Program-made: the position numbers and the translations under genes
Source of the DNA: Talinum fruticosum
Lineage: Eukaryota; Streptophyta; Magnoliopsida; Caryophyllales; Talinaceae
Assembly: GCA_021018815.1 (NCBI GenBank)
Contig: JAITYX010000003.1
Span: 310,001-374,000, forward strand
Reading direction: 5' to 3'
DNA: 64,000 nucleotides
The notes under the pieces: model-generated
Database searches by the model: none
Told to the model about the DNA's origin: nothing
Seen by the model: the letters and a program-made list of their open reading frames with translations, nothing else
Part shown: positions 1-11,794 of the stretch, in pieces
How positions within the stretch are numbered: position 1 is the stretch's first letter
Layout of the letters: each line of letters begins with the position of its first letter

Positions 1-1859
1 TCAAACGGAATAAAATAATTGCAAATTAAAGCAATCAAAGTTGGTGGTTACAGTGGAAACGAACGAAATGAGGCAAAATTCACAATTTGAATAAACAACA
101 AATTTAATATGAATTGTTCCTAAAGATTCAACATAAGGGATGGTCGGATACGACTTGTTAGGGAAAATTATAATAAAGTCTATTATTATGAATCCAGAAT
201 CCAATATGTCGAATCGAAGGAATAGTTAATAAAACGTAACTAAATCCATAGTTGACATTAATTCTCCTTGAATGACGTGGTTAGGTCTTCCACATCTACA
301 TGTACTATTAAAAGAACCTTTAGATTTTCTTTAGTCTTACAATCTCCTTGATAATGGGATGTCGGGGAGAATCAATTAGTCCGTGCGACACTGGGACCAT
401 AATCTTTATTTATAGTTGTATCCTTCTAGGGTTTTGAGACACTACTGTTCGACCAGGCATAGAATAGTAGTGGGCGACCGGTCTCTGCATATGTAAGGCC
501 CACACCCTACTAAATATATTAAAAACCAATTAATTGTATCCTCAATAGATCACTTTTAGTTTAGGCTATAATTCCGATAGTTCTTACGATACATATTTAA
601 TCACATATAAGCTCATCGTTGAATTACGATCCAACATTAAATACTTCATTAAATTCACCAAACAAGAATCACATATCGAATAAACACAATATCAATTATT
701 AATTACGAGTTACTAATTTGTTGGATTTAGGCCTCTATTTTATTCGAGTTAAACCTAGGGTTTCAAAATTCAAGACTCAATTTCTAATTAATCCTCTTAA
801 TTTGTTTCAAGTTTAGATGAAGAATGAAATTACTCACCTTGAGTTGCTACGGTTTGAACGATTACGGTTTAAAGGGGTGAATTGGATGTTTGCTTCCACT
901 TTCTTCTTCCTCTCGGTCCCCTTTTTCTCCTCTTTGGACTTGCTTCTTTCTCTTGTTCTTTTAGTCTTGCTCCTAGCTTCTCCGGCTTCCATTCCGAGTC
1001 CCACTCTCACGCTCTCTTACCTCTCTATCTCTATCATCTGCTCCCTCCCTTGCGCTCTCGGTCTCGCTCTTTTCTCTTGGAGTCGCTGCTCTCTCTTAGT
1101 CTCTCAATCTCTCACTCACTCTTTGGTTCTCTCGCTTCGGTTCTCCCGATGTATCACTCGCTCTCCATTGTTCTTACATCTCTCTCTCTCTCGTCGTTTT
1201 CATTCTTTCCCTCGGTCTCTCGCTCTTTTACTGTCTTTGTTTTTCCCTGATTGCCTCTCATGTGCACTCTGTCTCTCTTTTTTTCTTCATTTTTTTCCTT
1301 TTTTGGGAATATTATTAAGGAAATTCGATCATCGTAATCCGATAAGGTCCACATTAATTACATCATATTCGATTTAATGTTTGATCGAGAAAATTATAAT
1401 TCAAACCAACAAGCATATAATTAAATAATTATAAAATTAACTTAACTTTTAGGGACGGTGAGGTGGAAGCCCTAGTGTGGGAAGGATGTCATTAGGGGAG
1501 AATCGATGCGTGAGACTTCAATGGTTTCAATGAATTAAAAAGTGAGGAGTAGACGGATTTATCAATTTTTTAATTAGATTTACCAACATATAAAAATTAT
1601 AGCAGAAATTCAAAATTTAAGCGAAACCCAAAATTATAATGTAATATATGAAGCCAAATCATGAGCATTACCAACACACATATTCAATTTAAATATACTA
1701 TTGATAAGGAAATCGTAATACCATCAAATAATGTAACTGTTGCTATTTAAATGACAATACCAACAATTTAATTTTTTACGTCAGCTAATATTCGGCCATT
1801 ACCAGCAAATAATGTAAATGTTGCTATTTCAATGACAATACCAATAGAACACAATTTTT
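1..1859. other. Left flank, no gene recognised
   Basis: AT-rich DNA without a supportable gene. Positions 884-1310 form a strongly pyrimidine-rich (CT) tract on the plus strand that gives long Ser/Leu/Phe-rich frames in several phases; these are composition artefacts. A short AAACCTAGGGTTT-like motif lies near 752. This stretch could be the eroded distal LTR of Tat-like copy 1 or older flanking DNA; I could not align it with the better-preserved LTR at 26922-28580 except from about 1890 rightwards. Confidence 0.5.
1720..1843. repeat. Two 43-bp direct repeats, 81-bp offset
   Basis: Positions 1720-1762 and 1801-1843 match at all but about three bases, both running from 'accatcaaat/accagcaaat' to 'gacaatacca'. 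They are separated by 38 bp of unrelated AT-rich sequence. No function is apparent. Confidence 0.75.
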
Positions 1860-1889
1860 GTTATTATCGATCTATTCGCCTAGCCCAAA

Positions 1890-2265
1890 ACAACGTCGCT
1901 TTCATTTCCGGCAAACCGACATCGATGAAAATGTCGTCGTATGGACTTTTGTATTGCATTCCCATTTGGCCACTGAAGAATACTGAAATGTTGTGTTTTA
2001 TGCAGGCATATCTTAACCAATGCTAGATGGGATCCTTGTCATGAGCTCAAACCCGACTTGGTTGACCGAAAGAACAGGGTTATGGGCCGGTCCAAGCTAA
2101 CATGTTTTGTTTTTGTGACATTAATGGTGGTTTATTTGGTTTTGTCACGCAGTTTCAATCGATCATGACCCGAGTTTACAAAAGGGACTGGGATTTCATC
2201 ACTGGGCTAACAAAAGTAAATAATTCAAATAAAAAGATAAGGATGACATGTTTTCAATGTCTACA
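1890..2265 (-). mobile_element. Tat-like Ty3 3' LTR remnant (copy 1)
   Basis: Read on the minus strand this starts TGTAGACA at 2265 and aligns with the minus-strand LTR start at 28580 (TGTAGACACGG). Homology continues leftwards for roughly 375 bp, including the matching 'catatcttaacc' and 'atttggcc' blocks, then fades into the left flank. It is the start of the 3' LTR of the older of two related elements. The LTR end is not recognisable here, so the left limit is approximate. Confidence 0.65.
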
Positions 2266-2282
2266 GTTATCCCCCACTTTAA
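2266..2282 (-). promoter_or_regulatory. Polypurine tract of Tat-like copy 1
   Basis: On the minus strand this reads TTAAAGTGGGGGATAAC directly followed by the LTR start TGTAGACA. This is the classic plus-strand primer layout of Ty3 elements. The equivalent tract of copy 2 is at 28581-28597. Confidence 0.75.
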
Positions 2283-2318
2283 CCGAATATAAAGACGAAG
2301 GATCAAAATAGACACTAA

Positions 2319-5052
2319 GACTCTATTTGGACCTAGGAAAGTAGGTTGGAAAGAAAATTCAAAGGAAAAAAAAAAAAGAGAAGGAAGAAAAGTTGAGAGA
2401 AACTTTTTTTCCCCCTTGTTTGGATTAGAGAAGAAACAGAAGGAAAAAAATTGATTTTCCAACTAACATTTTTTCCATTGTTTTGAAGTAGGAAAATTGA
2501 TTGGAAAAATTATAAAAACTAACCTAGTGCACTTTTAACTTCATTAAACTATTGTATGAAAGCTCCCATACCAGTTATGTAAGTTAACCATGATTAAACT
2601 AATCACTTACAACATATAATAATCAATAAGAAATTATATTTTCAAAAGCAATTGATACACTATATTTAATAAGTGTTAAATTCACGTAGCATAAAGTTTG
2701 ATATATTTAAAACCAGCATAAAAACATATGATGTAAAATTTATTTTTATGATCAGTAAAAATGGATCAAAGTGGAGAAATAAAACTTATTCCTATAATCA
2801 ATCCCGAACAATACGATTCATTTTCTCACCTACTCGATTTGAAAGCATGAATAGGAAAATTTTTCCCTTACTGTTGTAATATTTTGTACATGTGCTCGAA
2901 GTAACAATTTAGAAAAATAAAAGTTCAAATTTCACATGAATAATTCCGTAGAAGGCCACCAAGAAATAATCACAATTATTAAATATCATGTCAAAATTAC
3001 ATCACTTCCCACTGATAATAACATTTCTTTCCCTTTTATTGGTTTGACACAACAACTATTTATCATACATACAGTTCATTCAACAAAGGATTTTAGTCAA
3101 TAAACAATCTAACCACCAATTTGATATGCCTATAATGACATGTCCAAAATCATATGCGCAATCACAACCGATTTGAACGTTATTCATAGTGACCTTGGAT
3201 CGAAAAGCGTAACCTATCCCATGGAGAATGACTGTCGATGCATTATACTCGCTGTTGATTTATAAGCTGGCATCCAAGACCGCATATTCAACTGTTGTCT
3301 CCCTTGTACAAGTAACAACTCCGTCTTTTGGGTATCCCGATCATCTTAACTCGCAAAACAAGACGACAAAATAGTCGATCGACAAAGAGACTAACATGCA
3401 ACTACATTGTGCACGATGGAATAGAGCGAGTTATACGAGATGTTAGAAAGGCAAAATTTTCTAAAGGATGAAATATATGGGTATGCCATCATTTTGTCGG
3501 CTCGAAATTTTTGCGCTCAAATTTTAATAGATTCTCGATTAAAATCTTCCAAACAGTGAAATAAATAACAAGCAATGTCTCAGCTATCATAGACTGCAAC
3601 CAAAAACATCAAGTCCTCACAAGCACCATTTTGAGCTCATGTTTCCCTCACAAGAGAAGTTGGCATCCCGAGCACAACCCGAGTCGTCCTGTGCAGCACC
3701 ATGAAGTCTCTGTGTCCCTCTTACCAAGAGAGAGGGTGAAGTACAAACATCCCAATTATGTATGCTTATATGATAGAAGAAGTGAATAACATTAGAACAA
3801 ACTCTCCACATATACTGCCAATGCTACCATATCCGGATCTCTTATACCACAGGGAACCACACTAGGCTACTATTGTCTTGTCTAATGTTCGGATAAAAGT
3901 TTCTGAAAGAGATAAACCATGCCTTCTTTTCTTTAATTGGGCCACTAATCGATCAGGCATCATCAACTCCACCCTAAAAGAATTTTCCGGATGTGCTAAT
4001 CTTAATCCAAAGTTGCAAATCATGCCTTCTTGCTTCCAGAGAGTTACTAATCAGTCCTTTCTACTGTATCGACAACTCTAGGATTTAAGCTGTCAAGTCT
4101 CAAGGGTTCTAAACAAGACTTTTTGCGAGCTGGGGAGAGGGTGTAGAGGTGCTAAACCTCGGAGATATAGAGACCCATCTCTCAACTAAAATATGAAACA
4201 CAATTCCACACACGGAATATAATCCATGACTGAACAAAGACATTTACCAACTTCGAGTGGAACTTAAATTTAATATATGGCAAGAATTTTACTCATGGCC
4301 TACAAAAGAGCAAGGAAAGAAAGGAAAGCAATGTACGAGGCAGCCACTGTTGTCGCATATATCACTTGCTAGCATGAATGTAACACAAGAATTTTTCAAT
4401 TAAATTTCTCCTTGTATCTACAAAAATTGAACCAACCGAGATGGATAAATCCACTCAATCACAAATACACAACATCAAATTCTCACAAATTCACATAATT
4501 TGTCCTAATGAACCCAAAAACACTTGAATCCATATTGAACCCTAAAACCCTAGTGTGCGAGATATGAGAAAGGGATGGGTTACCGAGAGGAGAGAGAGAG
4601 AGATATATATATATATATATATATATTTACCGAGGAGAGAAAGCTGTTGTTGAAGGATAGAGATTGATGGCAAAGAAGAACGCCGACAGAGAATAGCGCG
4701 AGGAGAGCGAGGAGAGGAAAACTCGATGAGAGAAGAGTCGTGGGAGGCAAAGGGGTCGGGGAGGTCCTCCTTAAGGCCGGTGAAGAAGGACGCCGGTGGA
4801 GCGGGACGCGAGAGAGCCCGAGAAGAGACACGAGTGAAGAGAAAGGGGGCCTCGACGAAGGCTCGAGTTTATTTTCCAACCGTTTTCCTTTGGTTTTAGT
4901 AAAGAAAATTTTTTACACTAACTTTCCTTAACCTTTTCCCATACTTTCCTTAAAAAAATTTTCCATCTCTTTTTCTTTAATTCAAATAGAGGAAAAAAAA
5001 TAGTTTTCCATTTTTTTCTTTCCAAGCTATTTTTCTAGGTCCAAATAGACCC
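2319..5052. mobile_element. 2.7-kb DNA element with terminal inverted repeats
   Basis: The left end (CTCTATTTGGACCTAGGAAA from 2321, then TTGGAAAG) is the inverted complement of the right end (CTTTCCAAGC...CTAGGTCCAAATAGACCC, 5019-5052). About 30 of 36 bases pair. The element interrupts sequence that is continuous in Tat-like copy 2 (near 28633), so an empty-site homolog exists. The interior is A/T-rich, has no convincing transposase and carries a GA/AT microsatellite and a GA-rich segment at 4580-4870. The TIR start (GGGTCTATTTGG on the minus strand) resembles PIF/Harbinger-Tourist ends, whose 3-bp target duplications are often TAA; here the flanks read TAA and AAA, so the duplication is not clean. 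Superfamily assignment is tentative; a non-autonomous Mutator-like element is the alternative. Confidence 0.6.
4586..4626. repeat. GA/AT microsatellite
   Basis: A run of GA dinucleotides (to 4602) passes directly into twelve AT dinucleotides (4603-4626), inside the TIR element. Confidence 0.9.
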
Positions 5053-5771
5053 AAAATAGTACTTATCTCATTATTTTGGTGTTGCCTTGGATGCCAAGTG
5101 ATTTAAGAGATCTACAATTCGCCATTTGTTTACGTAAACTTCGATAAGGCCCGGACTTCAGACACGGCATGCGTTTTGAAATCCGGCTACAAAATTCATG
5201 AGCTTAGCTTGATCCAAGTCCCGATGCTCGGTAATGTACATAAACTTGACCGAGTCTTGATCTGAAGCTTGGCTAAAGAATTCTATTGTACTAATATTCC
5301 ATCTGTAAATAATCAGATTTATGAATGTTCGGTATTTTACAGCAATAATTTAGTGAAAAAGACGAGAAAAACAAAAGCTGAAAAAGCTAAAATGGTGGGT
5401 CACTTAAGCCCACTTGCTTGCACATACTGTAGGAGATGTCGGGTTCGGTGCTCGTAATCGGCGCTGATTGTACGCCATGCCTGCTGCCACTTGATGCTTA
5501 TGGCTGAACTAGGTCAGGCCTTAAAACCCGAGTGTCGACTATGCCTTAGGCGAGTGCATGCTCGGGGAGCATTTATCCGACCGATAAGGAAAAGGCTTGA
5601 TTTTTGCTTGATTTTTTAAATGCCAACTAGTATGCCTATAAAACAAGGCTACTTGGAAGCTCATTTTGCACATGTTTACAAGTCCTCTTCATGCTTCCTT
5701 TTGCTTGCTCTGTAGCTTGTTTTATTACTTGTTGAGAAAACTAGTGTACTTTCCTTAAAAATCCTCCAAAT
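5053..5771. other. Tat-like copy 1 spacer between PPT and PMD block
   Basis: The segment 5053-5345 aligns with 28634-28930 of copy 2, and 5340-5771 aligns with 50674-51034 (shared 'aaatggtggg' and 'cccacttgcttgcac' blocks). In copy 2 the Copia compound interrupts between these two parts. No open frame is conserved. On the plus strand it lies just upstream of the PMD-like exons and would hold their promoter if they were ever expressed. Confidence 0.55.
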
Positions 5772-6861
5772 ATGTCTCGAAGATGTCCTCATCCTGAGAG
5801 AAGGATAAGGGCTGAGAGCATGACCCAAGATTTGTTCCTGGAGAAGGAATGGTGCGCACAACATGAATGAAACACGAGTGACCTCTTAGTGGAGACTGAA
5901 AGCCAATTTTTTCATTGGCATTATCTAGTATGGTAAATATCTTGGGCTAAAACTTTTCTATTTCATGCTGGTGTGGCACTTTAATTAACATGCTTTAAGT
6001 GCTTGTCTTTGTAGGGGAACACTATCCAGAGTAGTAGGGCTATTTACAAGTTCTTTGACACCTTCAATGAGCAAAACAATCAATCGGAGCAAACATTAAC
6101 TAATGTCGGGTTTAGTTTACTATATACCACTTTAAATCGTATGTGTAACGCACTAACCACGGTATCACTTGGGCTATTAATGAGCAATTGTGGAATACCA
6201 CCAAAACTTTTCATCTCCCATTGTGGGAAATGACCATCACTCCTTTAGACTTTGCCGTCCTTACAAGTGTGAATTTCTCGGGTTAACCTTTAGTATATGA
6301 CAAAATTTTGTACAAAAATTGTGACTATTTACGTCAACTTTCCAGTCCGATCACTCTTTGATTCTCCCAAGCCAACTATTTTAAGTACTCTATACTTCTT
6401 GATGCTTTCACCGATGCCGAGTTGTGGGCTCGACACAACCCACATCAACAAACTCCTAGTGTCATTGTTGTGCATGTCTATCTTTTCGACCAAGGGTCTA
6501 AGGTCCATGTTCACTATTTAGCCAATTTGGTATAATTAGGCTAAATGAAGGACCTCAATTGGGGTGTGCTCGCGTATACTTGCTTGATATAGGGCTTACG
6601 TGCTAGGGCTTGGTGTACTTCTCTCGAGAAGGATTCGGATAACTTCATGCCCTCGATAGGCATGTGGAGGATCATCGAGGTATGCTATATTCCTATCAAC
6701 TTTTGTGATTTATTTTGTATGAATTGAAAATTTACTTGTATTGTAAATTTACGATCGTGGATGTACGAATACTTTCCTCAATTTTCACCTGGTTCGACGA
6801 TTCACTCATCCTTTTCGATACCGGTGGCAAGGGTGAAAAATCCACCTTGCACAACCAAAGG
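5772..6861 (+). pseudogene. PMD-like antisense gene, copy 1, 5' exons (broken)
   Basis: Three exon-like blocks are separated by plausible GT..AG introns. Exon 1 (5772-5932) starts MSRRCPHPERR and ends before GTAAAT. Exon 2 starts after 'TTTGTAG' at 6012 and ends before GTATGC near 6677. Exon 3 (about 6752-6861) encodes WMYEYFPQFSPGST and ends before GTAATT. Exon 2 carries the hallmark FHLPLWEMTITPLDFAVL, which is the start of the plant mobile domain in known PMD proteins. A TGA at 5868-5870 replaces a Trp codon kept in copy 2, and exon 2 changes frame before the PMD motif. The block lies antisense to the Tat-like element that carries it. The downstream exon is at 24650-25102, separated by TR-GAG element A. 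Confidence 0.6.
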
Positions 6862-7073
6862 TAATTAGGCTTTTATTTTTATGTCCTATTCTCAACAAAG
6901 TAGTCATAGTATGCTTCTTCAAAATTCCAAATTTCACTCTAGTATGGTCCAAAATTTTAGCTTTTACTGGATTCTTAGTTTTGTCCCAGCCCACGATGCA
7001 GGCGTGGACCGTGGTCCGGGCCATGCTAAACCCGTCACTAGCTTTGGGTCGTGCCTCGTATTTGCTTCGGGTT
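6862..7073 (+). other. Degenerate PMD-locus sequence up to element A breakpoint
   Basis: This aligns patchily with 52127-52320 of copy 2. Homology stops at about 7073, where TR-GAG LTR sequence begins in mid-LTR. A deletion has therefore removed the 5' end of that LTR together with adjacent host sequence (about 430 bp in copy 2 terms). Confidence 0.5.
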
Positions 7074-8739
7074 AACCTTACTTCTATTCGCTGCCCATCT
7101 TCTCTTGTTGTCACCTCCTACTTGCCTAATCACCCACCATCTCATAATCATCTTGATCATCACCGGGGCAAGTAATATGATGGTAGTAATTTTATTATTG
7201 TAATTTTTATTTTAAAGACTCTATTTTTATTGTTAGATTAATATTAAAGATGCTAGTTTTATTTAGTTTACATGTTTTAAATTACATTATGTTTGAGTAG
7301 TTTTTCATACTTAGTATAATCTACTTGAAATTATGTTAAATTATTTATTTTGAAACAAAGTTTCGATATTTATTGTCTTATTGATTCGATCCATGATTAT
7401 ATGATAATTTGTGTTTAATGTTTATGATTTTATGTCTAATTAATTAGAGTGCACACTAGTTAGTTCTATATAAATTCATATGATAGTTTAAAGGGTTTAA
7501 GTACGTAATCGCTTGATCTTTTAGACATAAGTATCACCCTAGTTAATCATGGATGGCTCATACCCATCTCTTTTAATTAGGAAATTATCATAGATCCTTC
7601 TTAAATCAATTTGCTAGTAGATTGGTTATTAGGTGCTAGATGATGTTTTTCTAATACTTAATGCTCTAATTTGATTAAATTCTAGTACCAGTGCTAGGGT
7701 CATCAATATTAGTAGGGTTTATATTAGGGCTAGGCCTAAGTAAACTAATAACTAAGGAAAAACGGGGAAGATCCACTAGTGGTTGTCTTCTACAGTTTAG
7801 CTCATGGGTAGATCAATTTGTATGTTAACGATAAATAATAATTTGCATGATGGATATAGATTATACTAAGTGTTTTTATAAATTTGATATCTTTGATAAT
7901 TGCTTGCTTGCTTTTTAGTTATTTTCTTTAGTTTGTCAATTTTTATTTACAAAGTTATAGCCTTTTATTATCAATTCCACTAACCCTCCCTAAAGATCAG
8001 TATTTTAGGTTAGTTTTAGTAATTTTAATTTAATTTTATTTTGAGTTTTTATATATTTTAATTTTCAGATTATTTTTCTGTCGGTTTTTATTATTTTTGA
8101 GTCGGTTTGTTAGCAATTAGTTTAAAAATAGTTTATTTTCTTATTTTTCGTGTTTCATTTTATTTTAGGGTTTAGATAGAGTCCTAGTTTGCTGTGATTA
8201 AATTTTAGAATTTTTGGAATTAATTTGATATTTTTTCAGATTTAATTCTTGAATTTAATTACTACAGGTTTTTAATAAATTAAATTTGTAAATTAGATTT
8301 TAAATTTTGTTTTTATATTTTTATGGTCTTGTTAGGTTTAGAAAATTATATTATTATTCTGGATAATTTTAGTATTTATTTTCGTAATTATTTTAGTGCA
8401 GAATTTTACTTATTTAATTTTCTGTTTTAGAATTTGTTTATTTTCTGCTCTAGTTTTCTGTTTTAATAATTCTAAAAAAATATACAGAAATATTTCTGGG
8501 TTATTATAGTTTTATTATTCTGTATAAATTATTTATTTAGTTGTTAGATAATTTTCTATTAATTTTAGTTATTGATTTTAATTTATATTTTCTGTTTTGT
8601 CGTTAAGAGTAGTAAATTTAATTAAAACTTGCATGTTATTATATCTTTCCTCGTGGATTCGATCCCTACTTCCGTATGCTATATTATTTATTATAAGCCT
8701 AAGTAGTGGTTTAATTTGTAGCTGTACGACAAGCTAACA
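7074..8739 (+). repeat. 5' LTR of element A, 5'-truncated
   Basis: This aligns with 22685-24386 of the 3' LTR, so the first 517 bp (U3, TATA box and transcript start) are missing. The LTR ends ...GCTAACA at 8739. Identity to the 3' copy is high (about 97-98% by eye) but lower than between the LTRs of element B, so A is the older insertion. Without U3 this LTR cannot promote element transcription. Confidence 0.85.
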
Positions 8740-8744
8740 AATTT

Positions 8745-8760
8745 TGGCGCCGTTGTCAGG
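8745..8760 (+). promoter_or_regulatory. Primer-binding site, tRNA-Asp type (element A)
   Basis: TGGCGCCGTTGTCAGG begins five bases after the LTR. It pairs with the 3' end of plant tRNA-Asp, whose complement starts TGGCGCCGTTGCCGGG, with two mismatches. Athila-type elements use this primer. Confidence 0.8.
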
Positions 8761-8954
8761 GAAAGAAAATAATAGTTGTTAGTTTCTTTTTTTAATTTAG
8801 ATTTACTACTTTTATTACTTCTTTGTGACTTTAATAGTTTATTTTTGTAGTTTTTTTAGCGTTTTGTTTTATTTTGATAAGGACCATACATGTGACGAAG
8901 TTGAAAGCCAAGTAAGTATTTCTAATTACGTTTCGTAAGTTCGAAATTATTGAG

Positions 8955-10519
8955 ATGACTACTTTACGTGAACTTACCGCACCTAACTTGGATACACAAC
9001 TTCTACTTATCTTATATCCTGCATTAGACCGACCACTAAAACTAAACTCAGGATTTTTAAATATGTTACCTAAATTTCATGGAATGCACTGGTGAGGACC
9101 CATATCGTCATATCAATGAGTTTATTATTACATGTTCCACCATGCAACTTGAGGGAATCACCCAAGACCAAATCAAGTTGAGAGCCTTTCCCTTTTCACT
9201 TCAAGATAAGGCTAAAGATTGGTTTTATTACCTACCCCTGCAACATTCACTACATGGACCCAAGTTCATACAACATTTTTAGAGAAATTTTTTCCTGCAT
9301 CTAGAATAGGGTCCATTAGAAAGGAAATTTGTGGCATTAAACAAATGATTGGGGAGACTTGTTCTGAATATTGGGAGCATTTTAATAAATTATGTGCTAG
9401 TTGTCCCCAACATCAAATTCCGAGCATTTATTGATTCAATATTTTTATGAAGGTTTATTGCCAATAGATAGAAATATGGTAGATGTTGCTAGTGGAGGGA
9501 CCTTGTTTGATAAGACTCCAGCTCGGGCTAGAGAATTGTTTAATATTATGGCCCAAAATACTCAACAATTTGGAATTAGAGATACCCAATTTAGGAATGT
9601 TAATGAGTTTAATTTAGGTCCATTTGTAGAGACCCGAGTGTCCCAAATTACTGTTATGTTGAACAAATTGGTCCATAGAGAAGAAGCAGATAGTTTGTAG
9701 TACTCAACAAAGAGGGCAAGTGAATGCTATTTTTTCCAACCAAGGTCGAATGAATTATAACACATTCTCCAACACTTATGAAGAATGGAGTGACTACTCC
9801 AACTTTAGGTATGGATTTGATGAAAACCCCTATAAATTGATCAATCCATTGCTTAGGACAAAACTAATTATCTTTTAGAGCAAATCATTAGGAAGATGGA
9901 TTACCGAGAAAAGGAGACTGACCTTAGGTTCCAAAGCTTAGAGATGACCATTAAGCGGGTTCAAGAGAGATAGATTGCCAATGATACCATGCTTAGTAAT
10001 CTGCAAGCCCAAATTCAATCCCAACCTTTCCAAGATCCGAAAGAAAATGTGAGTGTCATAACACTTAATAGTGGGAAAGAGTTAGAGGAACATAGGAAAA
10101 ACATAGAGGTAGAACCAGAATTAGAGGTTAAGGAATCTTAACTTGACCTAAACAAAGATGACGCCTCTGGTGCTAAGGAAACAAGTCAAAATAAGAAAGA
10201 TCTTTACAAGCCTATCCCACCTTTTAATGGTAGATTGATAAGCACAACTCCTAAGATAGACGAGGCAATTGAAGATATCATAGAAATATCTAGGAAGGCA
10301 GAAACAAACATTCCTCTTCTAGATACCATGAAACGGGAACCTCGTTATGCTAAGTTCCTTAAAGATCCATTCATGAACAAATTAAAATTGAAAAGGAACA
10401 AAAAGATAAGTGTGGGGAAGAATATATCTGCTCTTTTCCGGAAGAAATTTCCCACTCATTGCAAGTATGAAGGAGACCAGATTTGTTTAGTGTGGGAAAT
10501 GCAACTGAATGATCCATGA
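8955..10519 (+). pseudogene. gag: gag of element A (frameshifted)
   Basis: The frame starts MTTLREL at 8955 and ends at TGA 10517-10519 after ...MQLNDP. The N-terminal half carries the retrotransposon gag domain (INEFIITCSTMQ, LRAFPFSLQDKAKDWFYYLP, FLEKFFPASR). The C-terminal part matches the gag-protease linker region of Athila/Tat elements (PPFNGRLIST..., DTMKREPRYAKFLKD). Relative to element B it has a +1 shift near 9090, a -1 near 9234 and a -1 near 9419. The CCHC zinc knuckle present in B is deleted at about 9703. Stops at 9699 and 10139 lie in the reading path. The protein would form virus-like particles. This copy is unlikely to be functional even if some shifts are assembly errors. 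Confidence 0.75.
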
Positions 10520-11058
10520 GCTGCAAAGGTGTCGAGCCAAAGACGGTAAACAAAGGTGCTTGGTTGGGAGGCAACCCAACATTTTTCAGGGAAGTTTATA
10601 TTATCTCTATTATTTTTGCTTTTCATTTCATTTTGCATGCATTAGGGACAATGCATGAATTAATTGTGGGGAGTGTATCCTGCATTTTAATTTTATGCAT
10701 TTATTTTTATCTTATTTTTTATAAAAAAAAATTAGTGTCTTTCTTGTAAAGAAATGCATGAACATGAATATATGCTAGGTCAACTTGCTTAAAATTTTTC
10801 TGTTCATAGTTTTTCTTTCCCTTTGAAAGTGAGAAATTTGAACATGTTAATTTTCATTCAGATTTGTTTGAGTTGATCCTCATATATTTCCCGAATTTGT
10901 GACAATCATAATTTTTTCGTCAGATTGATCATGTTATATAATCGTGATAGAGGCAATAAATTGACTTAAACCACTCACCTAGACTACGAGAATTTAGTAG
11001 ATTGAATCATTGAAATTTTGATTTTTCTTGTTTTGCCTTTCAAAAAAAAACAAAAACA

Positions 11059-11091
<33 letters not shown>

Positions 11092-11794
11092 AAAAAAACA
11101 AAATTTTAGTCTACCAACATGGGTCGGAGTTGGTGGCTCGACACCATTTCCCCTTAAGTTTAGGTCTCAAGTTGAGCCTTATGAATGGAGTAACCCATGC
11201 TGGGAGAGTCATGCTCCTTTTGGCCGATCAATTGCTCGAACCATACTAACGAAAAGAAAAAGAAAATAAGAGAGTATTAACTCCAACACCTCTGTTTGGG
11301 TGAGTGGGAGACAGGGAGTGTTATATTTCTAAAACCCTATATGGGCCTCGACTATGTTCTTGAATGGAGTTATATTATATAATGAAAAAAAAAGAAGAAG
11401 AAGTTTGCGAGAACAAGTTTATTATCGAATTTTATTGAGTTATCTGCTGATTCGATGTCTCTATAACCATACTGCAGACTTAATTTTTCCCATCCTAAAA
11501 CATTTTAGACCTCTTGACCGGAATGTACATGTTTGAAAAAGATGGATAATTTTTTGATTGTTGCTTAATTGAAAGAGATATTGTGAGTCCGATGAATAAA
11601 CTCTCCGATGACAATAAAGTCTTTAGTTTTTTACTTGCTTGGGAAAGAAAAATTTTCATCAAACTGTTTTGAAAAGCAAGGGAAACCTAGTGTATAGTTT
11701 ATGTTCTATGTATATCTTTATAAGAAAGCATATTATTAGATCGAGTCGTAGATTTCTTTGCACGAGGACGTCCAAAGTCTAAGTGTGGGGGATT
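10231..11794 (+). repeat. Array unit 0: gag C-terminus plus 3' UTR
   Basis: This is the ancestral segment still joined to gag. It starts at 'tagattgataagc' in the gag C-terminus and passes the gag stop. It then has the GTTGGG/CCCAAC hairpin, an internal polypurine motif near 10660, an A-rich (CAAAAA)n tract at 11040-11100 and the terminal polypurine tract GTGTGGGGGATT. It ends where an LTR start (TGTCAAG) begins. This LTR start variant, lacking about six bases found in true LTRs, is shared by all internal units. Confidence 0.85.
10563..10580 (+). other. Perfect hairpin just after the gag stop
   Basis: GTTGGG-AGGCAA-CCCAAC forms a 6-bp stem with a 6-base loop, 44 bp after the gag stop. It is unchanged in all seven array copies (for example 12289, 14022, 20934) and in element B (56834-56851). 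The 'TTGGGAGGCAACCCAA' block is common after the coding region of Athila/Tat-type elements. The role is unknown; RNA packaging or 3'-end function are possibilities. Confidence 0.7.

Noticed and set aside
817..1377. Long plus-strand open frame of 186 codons
   Set aside because: Composed almost wholly of Ser, Leu, Phe and Arg because of a CT-rich tract; other phases are also open there. No domain or homolog in the window.
4580..4931. Open frames on both strands in the GA-rich part of the TIR element
   Set aside because: Purine/pyrimidine bias opens both strands; no transposase motif or conserved feature.
6297..6521. Open frame of 74 codons in PMD exon 2 region
   Set aside because: It is in a different phase from the PMD homology and results from decay of that exon.
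8650..8675. tRNA-like 'GGATTCGATCCC' in all TR-GAG LTRs (also 24300, 54885, 60194)
   Set aside because: Resembles a T-loop/B box, but no acceptor stem, anticodon arm or A box is nearby. It is a conserved LTR end motif.
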